A stretch of DNA of 15,488 nucleotides, taken from contig JAGHSC010000071.1 of NCBI GenBank assembly GCA_018066065.1, forward strand, positions 1 to 15,488, in the 5' to 3' direction. The position numbers and the translations under genes are program-made. The notes beneath the pieces were generated by a model. The model worked only from the letters and a program-made list of their open reading frames with translations. It was not told where the DNA came from and ran no database searches. Of the stretch, positions 1 through 6,226 are shown in pieces. Source of the stretch: Candidatus Cryptobacteroides faecihippi. Its GTDB lineage: Bacteria; Bacteroidota; Bacteroidia; Bacteroidales; UBA932. The stretch's first letter is position 1. The number at the start of each line of letters is the position of its first letter.

Positions 1-634
1 CCTCGGAGCACATCGTGTCGACGACTTCCAGGCTAGCCTCCATCCGCTCCCGCAGGGCCTCGCAGATCGCAGCGAACACCACCGCGCACTTCGTGGTCTG
101 CGAGAAGATCTCCACTGGCTTGCCGACATCGCACCTTCCTTGCAGGAGGCTGTCCTCGAGCATATTCATGTTCTCGATGACAAGGGCGTCACCGTCCACC
201 TGCCCCAGCAGGCCAAGCACCTCCGCGGGGCCGATCTTGCCGAAGATGATGCGCTGCCCGCTGAATGGTCTCAGCCTCTCGTAGGATTCCCTGATGCTTT
301 TCTGCAGGTGTAGCACCACAGGACAGGTACAGTCGATGCCATCGCCTCCAATCCTATCTGCCAGCGAATATGTCTGAGGGGGCTCTCCGTGCGCTCTGAT
401 CAGCAGGGTGCCTATGCGCTGCCCGCTTTCCGCCATGCCGATGAGGTCTACCTTCTCGATCGTGACGAGACCTTTCCTTCCCAGTCTCTTGAGCTCGGCT
501 TCGTTGTGGACGATTGAGCCTAGCGAGTAGAGTGTCTGTCCGCGGCTGTCCAGGAACTTCTCGGCGGTGCCGATGGCCCTGATCACTCCTCCGCAGAATC
601 CGGAATGCTTCTCTATCTCGACGGAAAGGCTCAT
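1..634 (-). CDS. ispH: 4-hydroxy-3-methylbut-2-enyl diphosphate reductase (IspH/LytB), 3' end missing
   Basis: IspH is the iron-sulfur enzyme of the last MEP-pathway step, reducing HMBPP to IPP and DMAPP in the cytoplasm. I translated the minus strand from ATG at 634; about 211 of roughly 290 residues are present and the gene runs off the left edge. Visible family motifs are GFCGGV (cluster Cys14), IVHNE (His43), RAHGEPP (His82), CTCPVV (cluster Cys104), FSQTT (177-181) and DTMC (third cluster Cys209). All three cluster cysteines and the first two active-site histidines are present. The odd point is the segment normally written GH[PA]EV: here it reads GPAEV (135-139), so the third histidine (His124 in E. 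coli) is Pro136, while the catalytic Glu (138) is kept. The start lies 7 bases after the cmk stop, so the two are probably co-transcribed. Identity is secure; activity is less certain because of the His-to-Pro change. Confidence 0.93.
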   Translation of the reverse strand, partial: MSLSVEIEKHSGFCGGVIRAIGTAEKFLDSRGQTLYSLGSIVHNEAELKRLGRKGLVTIEKVDLIGMAESGQRIGTLLIRAHGEPPQTYSLADRIGGDGIDCTCPVVLHLQKSIRESYERLRPFSGQRIIFGKIGPAEVLGLLGQVDGDALVIENMNMLEDSLLQGRCDVGKPVEIFSQTTKCAVVFAAICEALRERMEASLEVVDTMCSE

Positions 635-641
635 CGCGTGG

Positions 642-1337
642 CTATTCAAGAATGCCGAACCTTCCCATGATGAGTCCCTGGAACCAGACCATCTCCTCGT
701 GGAGAGTCATGTCTGAGTTGTCCATGATGAATGCGTCCTCGGCTCTCGAGAGAGGGGAGACCTCCCTGTGGGAGTCGATGTAGTCTCGCTCCAGAAGGTT
801 CTTCGTGACTTCTTCCATCGTCGGAGTCTGACCCTTGGACACCATCTCGTCGTAGCGTCTCCTTGCCCTGACCTCTGTGCTGGCCGTCATGAAGATCTTG
901 ACCTCGGCTTCGGGGAACACTGTCGTGCCGATGTCCCTTCCGTCCATGACCACGCGCTTGCGCTGGCCGAAGGCATGAAGCTTCGCATCCACATATTCCC
1001 TGACAAATGGAATCGCGGAGATCGGGCTGACGTGGCTGGAGACTTCCAGCGTCCTGATCTCCTTCTCGATGCAGCGGTCGCCGATGAAGGTTGCATTGCC
1101 GTCTTCGGTGACTTTGAAATCGAGGTCGAGGCTGCCAAGTGATGCCTTGAGGGCGGCCTCGTCGATGATGCCGTCCTTGATCATGCCGTTCTCCAGCGCA
1201 TGCAGGGTGACACCTCTGTACATTGCGCCCGAATCCAGGTAGAGGAAGGAATACTCTTTTGCGATAAGCTTGGCAACCGTGCTCTTGCCGGTTGAGGAAT
1301 AACCGTCGATGGCTATGATTATGTCAGGAATGTTCAT
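642..1337 (-). CDS. cmk: Cytidylate kinase
   Basis: Cmk phosphorylates CMP and dCMP with ATP, recycling pyrimidine nucleotides in the cytoplasm. The 231-aa product has the usual length. The P-loop is near the N-terminus as GYSSTGKST (residues 12-20), followed by the substrate-binding DSGAMYRG segment and later by MDGRDIGT, a Cmk signature. An Arg-rich lid stretch (RARRRYDEM) and the C-terminal SPLSRAEDA segment also fit. The ATG at 1337 is the only sensible start because the P-loop follows within 12 residues. A TAnnTTTG promoter element ends only 4 bases before it. ispH follows after 7 bases, so cmk is probably the first gene of a cmk-ispH operon. It is divergent from the NtrC-type regulator at 1426, with 88 bases between them. 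Confidence 0.96.
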   Translation of the reverse strand: MNIPDIIIAIDGYSSTGKSTVAKLIAKEYSFLYLDSGAMYRGVTLHALENGMIKDGIIDEAALKASLGSLDLDFKVTEDGNATFIGDRCIEKEIRTLEVSSHVSPISAIPFVREYVDAKLHAFGQRKRVVMDGRDIGTTVFPEAEVKIFMTASTEVRARRRYDEMVSKGQTPTMEEVTKNLLERDYIDSHREVSPLSRAEDAFIMDNSDMTLHEEMVWFQGLIMGRFGILE

Positions 1338-1341
1338 GTAG

Positions 1342-1349
1342 CAAAAATA
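1342..1349 (-). promoter_or_regulatory. Candidate -7 promoter element for cmk, next to the start codon
   Basis: On the minus strand this reads TATTTTTG, an exact match to the Bacteroidota -7 consensus TAnnTTTG, and it ends 4 bases before the cmk ATG. I see no TTG at the expected -33 distance. If used, transcription would begin at or just around the start codon and the mRNA would have almost no leader. The region is AT-rich, so a chance match is possible. Confidence 0.4.
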
Positions 1350-1396
1350 TCAATTTTTAATGAATTTTGTCCGATATTTGTACTATTCTCATCTCT

Positions 1397-1411
1397 GGGG
1401 TTCAGGACCCC
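1397..1411 (+). other. Short GC hairpin in the leader of the NtrC-type regulator
   Basis: A perfect inverted repeat, GGGGT-TCAGG-ACCCC, gives a 5-bp stem with a 5-base loop, ending 14 bases before the ATG at 1426. It lies in the 88-base divergent region that is otherwise AT-rich. It could be an mRNA leader stem or a small operator. No U tract follows, so it is not a terminator in the plus direction. Function is unknown. Confidence 0.3.
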
Positions 1412-1425
1412 GAAAGACAATTGCC

Positions 1426-2583
1426 ATGAAGATTCTGATTGTAGACGACGAGAGGGCCATAAGGAATTCCCTCAAAGAGATTTTAAGTGATGAAGGCTAT
1501 GAGGTCGAGGTTGCCGAGGACGGCGCCAAGGCCATCGAGATGGTCGACAAGGAGAAATACAACGTCATCTTCTGCGACATCAAGATGCCGGGGATGGATG
1601 GTACCGAAGTACTTGACAAGCTTGTGTCCGATGGCGTGGATTCTGCCATCGTCATGATCTCCGGACATGGTGACATCGAGACTGCCGTCGAGTGCATCAA
1701 GAAGGGAGCCTTTGACTTCATCCAGAAGCCATTGGACCTCAACAGGATACTCATCACGATAAAGAATGCCTCGGAGAGGACGACCATCGTTGCCGAGAAC
1801 CGGACCCTCAAGAAGAAGGTCTACGGCCAGAAGATGGTGGGAGAGTCCGAGCCGATCCGTCACATCAAGGACATCATCTCGAAGGTGGCCCCTACCGATG
1901 CCAGGGTGCTGATCACCGGCCCTAACGGTTCGGGAAAGGAACTGGTTGCCAGGAGCCTTCATGAGCAGAGCACCAGAAGTGCCATGCCTTACATCGAGGT
2001 AAACTGTGCGGCGATCCCTTCGGAACTGATCGAGAGTGAGCTTTTCGGTCACGAGAAAGGTGCCTTTACCTCGGCAATCAAGCAGCATAAGGGAAAGTTC
2101 GAGCAGGCTGACCATGGAACCCTCTTCCTTGACGAGATCGGTGACATGAGCCTTGCCGCGCAGGCAAAGGTCCTGAGGATCCTTCAGGAAAAGAAGCTCT
2201 CAAGAGTCGGCAGCGACAAGGACATCACCGTCGATGTCAGGGTCGTTGCTGCCACCAACAAGAATCTCAAGGCTGAGATCGAGAAGGGTAATTTCAGGGA
2301 GGACCTTTACCACCGTCTGAGTGTCATCGTCATCCAGGTCCCGTCCCTGGACGAGCGAAAGGACGATATCCCTCTTCTCGTGGATCATTTCGTCAAGCAG
2401 ATCAGCACGGAAGGCGGAATGCCACCCAAGGCTTTCTCGGCTGATGCGATCGCACGTCTCCAGGAAATGTCATGGACCGGCAACATCAGAGAGCTCCGCA
2501 ATGTGGTGGAGCGTCTGATGATCCTTGGTGGGAATCCGGTCAGTGGGAAGGATGTGGCTGATTACGTCAGTCCAGTCCAATAG
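1426..2583 (+). CDS. NtrC-family sigma-54 response regulator without a DNA-binding domain
   Basis: The 385-aa product has an N-terminal receiver domain (about 1-118) with acidic pair Asp7-Asp8, phospho-acceptor Asp51 (FCDIKMPGMDG), Ser79 and Lys101. An AAA+ sigma-54 interaction domain (about 137-370) follows, with Walker A GPNGSGK (165-171), Walker B TLFLDEIGD (232-240), an FREDLYHRL segment and WTGNIRELRNVVERL. The sigma-54 contact loop reads GAFTSA (212-217) instead of GAFTGA. The chain ends soon after the AAA+ domain, with no Fis-type helix-turn-helix. From memory, Bacteroidota orthologues share both traits, so this looks like a clade feature rather than damage. I chose ATG 1426, where MKILIVDDE starts the receiver fold; an upstream in-frame ATG at 1360 would add 22 unrelated residues. 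No partner histidine kinase lies in the window. Its 3' end overlaps the S41 protease gene by 17 bases, tail to tail. Confidence 0.93.
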   Translation: MKILIVDDERAIRNSLKEILSDEGYEVEVAEDGAKAIEMVDKEKYNVIFCDIKMPGMDGTEVLDKLVSDGVDSAIVMISGHGDIETAVECIKKGAFDFIQKPLDLNRILITIKNASERTTIVAENRTLKKKVYGQKMVGESEPIRHIKDIISKVAPTDARVLITGPNGSGKELVARSLHEQSTRSAMPYIEVNCAAIPSELIESELFGHEKGAFTSAIKQHKGKFEQADHGTLFLDEIGDMSLAAQAKVLRILQEKKLSRVGSDKDITVDVRVVAATNKNLKAEIEKGNFREDLYHRLSVIVIQVPSLDERKDDIPLLVDHFVKQISTEGGMPPKAFSADAIARLQEMSWTGNIRELRNVVERLMILGGNPVSGKDVADYVSPVQ

Positions 2584-4141
2584 CGGTCCTCAGCGTGGTG
2601 TCCACGTCGAGGTACATCTTGTAGTAGGCGTTCTCCCCAAGCTTGGAGTAACGGGCTATCAATCCTCTGATCTGAGGAAGCAGGTACTCCTTGGTGTCAT
2701 CCCATTCCTTCTGGGTCGCGGTTATCCCGTCGACTCTTGAAGCGTAGTCCCTGAAGCTTGCAGGCAGGTTGAGGCTGTCGAGGAACCTGTCGAGCTGGTC
2801 GTAGTTCTCGATCGACGAGATCCTGTCCCTATTCCTGTCGAACATGTAGGATGCGTACCTCATCTGCGTGACTTTCTTGTTGATTGCCATGTAGAAAGGT
2901 GTGACCTTGGTCGTGTCCACAGGCACGAAGACATCAGGGATGATTCCACCTCCTCCGTAGACCGTCCTGCCCTTCACGGTCTTGAAAGTCTGGGTCGAGT
3001 CCACCTTGATGCTGTCGGCGTCGTACATCTCTCCATCGGAGTATCTCTTGTAGATGTCCAGCCTGTAGTCGTCGGAGATAGGCTTCTGGATGCACCTTCC
3101 TGAAGGTGTGTAGAACCTTGCGACAGTGAGTCTGACTCCCGAACCGTCATTGAAGTAGATCGGCTCCTGGACAAGTCCCTTGCCGAATGACCTTCTGCCG
3201 ACGATGGTTCCCCTGTCGTTGTCCTGGATCGCTCCGGCGAAGATCTCGCTGGACGAAGCGGATGATTCATTGATCACGACGGTGAGCCTGACGTTCTGGA
3301 GGATGCCGCTTCCGTCTGCCTTGTAGCCTTTCTTCTCTCTGTGGAGTCCCTGCATGTAGACAATCTCATCTCCCTTCCTGAGGAACATGTTGCTCAGGAG
3401 CAGAGCCTCGTCGAAATAGCCTCCGGTGTTGTCCCTGAGGTCGAACACAAGATGTTTCATGCCCTGGCTGAGAAGCATCACGCCGGCCTCCTGGCACTCC
3501 TTGAAGGTGTTTCTGGAGAACTTCGTGAGCCTGATGTAGCCTGTGGTGTCGTTGACCATGAAAGATGCGTCCACGCAGTGTACCGGAATCTTGCCGCGGG
3601 TGATCTCGAATGGGATGCGCTCGCTGCCACGGCCCACGGTGATGATGACCTTTGTCCCTGCCGGACCTTTCATCCTGCGGACCATGCTGTCCTGCGGGAA
3701 CTTGACTCCGGCGATGTCCTTGTCGTCAACCTTGAGGATCCTGTCGCCTTTCTGGAGGCCTACTTTCTCGGATGGTCCTCCCGGAATCACCTCGAGCACG
3801 ATTGCGGTGTCGTTGGGAACGTTGAACTGGATGCCGATGCCGTCGAAATTGCCGGCAAGCTCGGTCTCCGCATCCTTCAGCTCGACAGGCGGCATGTAGA
3901 CTGAATGTGGGTCAAGCTTGGCCAGCGCGGCCTCGATCGCAGCCTCGCTGACAGCCTTGGTGTCGATGGTGTCGACATAGTTCCTGGAGACCTGTTCCAG
4001 GATCAGGTTGAGCTTGCGCCAGTCCTGGTACTGAACTTTCAGCCCATTCTTCTTCTCCATGTATGTGTTGAAGGTGACGGTGCTGAGGACTCCTATGAGG
4101 ATTCCCAGCACAGCGACCAGTACGGGTGCGAATTTCTTCAT
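2567..4141 (-). CDS. C-terminal processing peptidase (S41 family, CtpA/Prc-like)
   Basis: This serine protease should be anchored in the inner membrane and work on the periplasmic side, trimming or degrading envelope proteins. The 524-aa product starts with a signal-anchor (hydrophobic residues 5-24 after MKK). A conserved N-terminal helical part with DPHS (77-80) leads into a PDZ domain (about 95-175; GIGIQF and GGPSEKVGLQKGD). The catalytic core has the serine in NESSASSSE (Ser296) and the general-base lysine in GRRSFGKGL (Lys321). The Ser-Lys spacing of 25 is the classic S41A value. A C-terminal extension of about 150 residues has no motif I know. It is the last gene of the asnS operon, 1 base after the dCMP deaminase stop, and overlaps the end of the convergent regulator gene by 17 bases. 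Natural substrates cannot be read from the sequence. Confidence 0.94.
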   Translation of the reverse strand: MKKFAPVLVAVLGILIGVLSTVTFNTYMEKKNGLKVQYQDWRKLNLILEQVSRNYVDTIDTKAVSEAAIEAALAKLDPHSVYMPPVELKDAETELAGNFDGIGIQFNVPNDTAIVLEVIPGGPSEKVGLQKGDRILKVDDKDIAGVKFPQDSMVRRMKGPAGTKVIITVGRGSERIPFEITRGKIPVHCVDASFMVNDTTGYIRLTKFSRNTFKECQEAGVMLLSQGMKHLVFDLRDNTGGYFDEALLLSNMFLRKGDEIVYMQGLHREKKGYKADGSGILQNVRLTVVINESSASSSEIFAGAIQDNDRGTIVGRRSFGKGLVQEPIYFNDGSGVRLTVARFYTPSGRCIQKPISDDYRLDIYKRYSDGEMYDADSIKVDSTQTFKTVKGRTVYGGGGIIPDVFVPVDTTKVTPFYMAINKKVTQMRYASYMFDRNRDRISSIENYDQLDRFLDSLNLPASFRDYASRVDGITATQKEWDDTKEYLLPQIRGLIARYSKLGENAYYKMYLDVDTTLRTAIGLD

Positions 4142-4142
4142 C

Positions 4143-4547
4143 CTAATCTATCTTTTCAACTTCTACACCGGCTCTTCTCAGGAGATCCACTCCATCGGTA
4201 AGACGGTACTCATCCTTGTAGACAACTCTTGTTATTCCTGCCTGTATGATCAGCTTGGCGCATTCCAGACATGGTGATGCCGTGACGAAGAGGGTCGCGC
4301 CGAGGCTGTTGTTGCCTGATTTCGCGACTTTCGTGATGGCGTTGGCCTCAGCGTGGAGCACGTAAGGCTTCGTGGCACCGGATTCGTCCTCGCAGACGTT
4401 CTCGAAGCCGGACGGAGTTCCGTTGTAGCCATCTGAGATGATCATGCGGTCCTTGACAAGGATCGCTCCCACCTGACGTCTCTTGCAGTAGGAATTTCCG
4501 GCCCACACTTCGGCCATCTGGAGGTATTTTGCGTCGAATCTGTCCAT
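4143..4547 (-). CDS. Deoxycytidylate (dCMP) deaminase, ComEB-like
   Basis: It converts dCMP to dUMP with a zinc-activated water, feeding dUMP to thymidylate synthase. The 134-aa product matches the family in length. The zinc site is complete: HAE (His65, catalytic Glu67) and PCLEC (Cys93, Cys96). The N-terminal AxxWAGNSYCKRRQVGAILV segment and the GYNGTPSGFENVCED loop are typical of dCMP deaminases rather than cytidine or tRNA adenosine deaminases. Its ATG shares one base with the stop codon of the acyl-CoA ligase gene (TAATG), and its own stop lies 1 base before the protease start, so translational coupling on both sides is likely. With udk in the same operon and cmk nearby, it gives the region a pyrimidine-nucleotide flavour. 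Confidence 0.95.
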   Translation of the reverse strand: MDRFDAKYLQMAEVWAGNSYCKRRQVGAILVKDRMIISDGYNGTPSGFENVCEDESGATKPYVLHAEANAITKVAKSGNNSLGATLFVTASPCLECAKLIIQAGITRVVYKDEYRLTDGVDLLRRAGVEVEKID

Positions 4548-6217
4548 TACTTGTTTCTCTGATAGAGGTAGCGCTTGATGCTTCTCTTAGGTGTACGCTC
4601 GAAGTCTTCCGGCATGAACTCGATCTTCCTGATCTGCGCGTAGTTAGGAATCTCCTTGTTGATTGCCGGGAGGTTGTCCTTGATTGCCTTCTCAAGCTGT
4701 GCGCTGTCAAGTCCGTCAAGTTCGCCCTGATGGTAGTCTGGATAGATGAGGGCGGTGAGACCGTTGTTGTCCTCGATGACGAGCGACTCGACGACATAGG
4801 CTTCTGCGTTGATCACTGCCTCGATCTCTTCCGGGTAGATGTTCTGGCCGCTTGGGCCGAGGATCATGCACTTGGACCTTCCGCGGATGTAGAGGTAGCC
4901 TTCTGCGTCGATGACACCCATGTCTCCTGTCCTGAGCCATCCGTCATCGGTGAACAGGTCAGCCGTAGCCTGTGGGTTCTTGTAGTAGCCCAGTGTGGTG
5001 TTCGGTCCGAAGGCCTGGATCTCGCCCTCGATGTTCTGAGGGTCAGCAGAGTCGACTCTGATCTGCATGTTCAGGGCTGCCTTTCCACAGGAGTAGAGTC
5101 TCTTGTCATTGAAGTGGGCATAGGTGATGATCGGAGCGCACTCCGTCATTCCGTAGCCAACGGTGTAAGGGAAGTTGATGTTCCAGAAGAACTTCTCGAT
5201 GTCCTTGTTGAATGCAGCTCCACCCATGATGACTTCCACGAACTGCCCGCCGAAAGCCTTCACGAGCTCCGCGCAGATCTTTTTCTGGATGACCTTGTCG
5301 ATGAACGGAAGCTTGAGGAGGGTCTTCATGCTGCCCTTCTCCACCATCTTCTGAAGCTTTGACTTGTAGACCTTCTCGATGATGAGAGGGACTGCGATGA
5401 TGATGTTCGGCTTGATCTCCTCGAACGCCTGCATGATGATCTTCGGGCTAGGTGTCCTTGTCAGGAAGTGGACATGCATACCGATGCACATCTCGAAGAG
5501 GAACTCGAACATCATTCCGTACATGTGGGCGGAAGGAAGCATCGAGACGACGCTGGACTTGTTGTTCAGCTCAGGAAGCACGTGCATCGCGAACAGGACG
5601 TTTGAGTGGAGTGCCCTGTAAGGGATCATCACACCCTTGGAGAAGCCTGATGTTCCCGAGGTGTAGTTGATGAGGGCAAGCTCATTCTCGGAATCCTCGT
5701 AGTAGCACAGATCCTCAGGCTCGAAAGAGTTAGGATGGCGCTTTCCGAAATATTCATTCATGTGCTCCCTTGCCTCTGTGATCCTTTCGTCACGTGCGAA
5801 GAGGAGCTTGAAGGTGTTGATCTGCACGACTGCGTACAGATCAGGCATCTCGTCGATGTTGAGGCCTTCCCAGATTACATCGTCGACAAAGAGTACCTTC
5901 GCCTCTGAATGGTTGACAAGGTAGTGGATGTTGCCTGACTTGAACTCATGGAGAATCGGAACCGGAACTGCTCCGTAGGTGATCGATGCAAGGAAGCTCA
6001 CACCCCAGTTCACCTGGTTCCTGGCGCATATGGCGATCTTGTCTCCCTTGCGGAGGAGACACCTCTCGAAAGCGATGTGGAGCTTTTCGATCCTTCTGGC
6101 TACGTCCTTGTAGGAAAGAGTGATGCCCTGGTAGTTGGAAAGAGCTGGCCTTTCCCAGTTCCTTCTGAAGCTCTCTTCGAGCATCTTGTTGAGTGACTGA
6201 AATTTGTATTCGCTCAT
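4547..6217 (-). CDS. AMP-forming long-chain fatty acid-CoA ligase (FadD-like)
   Basis: This ANL-superfamily enzyme activates a carboxylic acid, probably a long-chain fatty acid, through an acyl-adenylate to the acyl-CoA. The 556-aa product contains the phosphate-binding signature YTSGTSGFSKG (185-195), the adenine-site motif GYGMTE (354-359), the hinge region GWLRTGD with Asp432 and RGRSKCMILGPSGQNIYPEEIE (split at about 445-466), and a C-terminal RTPKRSIKR (541-549) supplying the catalytic lysine, probably Lys548. No membrane segment or carrier domain is seen. At about 556 residues it resembles the shorter bacterial long-chain ligases. It follows the large unknown gene by 9 bases and overlaps the dCMP deaminase start by one base. 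Substrate chain length is inferred; an acyl-ACP or dicarboxylate specificity cannot be excluded. Confidence 0.9.
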   Translation of the reverse strand: MSEYKFQSLNKMLEESFRRNWERPALSNYQGITLSYKDVARRIEKLHIAFERCLLRKGDKIAICARNQVNWGVSFLASITYGAVPVPILHEFKSGNIHYLVNHSEAKVLFVDDVIWEGLNIDEMPDLYAVVQINTFKLLFARDERITEAREHMNEYFGKRHPNSFEPEDLCYYEDSENELALINYTSGTSGFSKGVMIPYRALHSNVLFAMHVLPELNNKSSVVSMLPSAHMYGMMFEFLFEMCIGMHVHFLTRTPSPKIIMQAFEEIKPNIIIAVPLIIEKVYKSKLQKMVEKGSMKTLLKLPFIDKVIQKKICAELVKAFGGQFVEVIMGGAAFNKDIEKFFWNINFPYTVGYGMTECAPIITYAHFNDKRLYSCGKAALNMQIRVDSADPQNIEGEIQAFGPNTTLGYYKNPQATADLFTDDGWLRTGDMGVIDAEGYLYIRGRSKCMILGPSGQNIYPEEIEAVINAEAYVVESLVIEDNNGLTALIYPDYHQGELDGLDSAQLEKAIKDNLPAINKEIPNYAQIRKIEFMPEDFERTPKRSIKRYLYQRNK

Positions 6218-6226
6218 AGCGCCGTC

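Noticed and set aside
1360..1425. Upstream in-frame ATG extending the NtrC-type regulator by 22 residues
   Set aside because: The added residues (beginning MNFVRYLYY) do not belong to a receiver domain, and the region contains the divergent promoter area and a hairpin. ATG 1426 begins the canonical receiver strand.
4529..5362. Long open frame (277 codons) on the plus strand opposite the acyl-CoA ligase gene
   Set aside because: It lies wholly antisense to a gene with clear family motifs, and its Val/Asp/Leu-rich translation matches the complement of the real codons. It has no domain or promoter.
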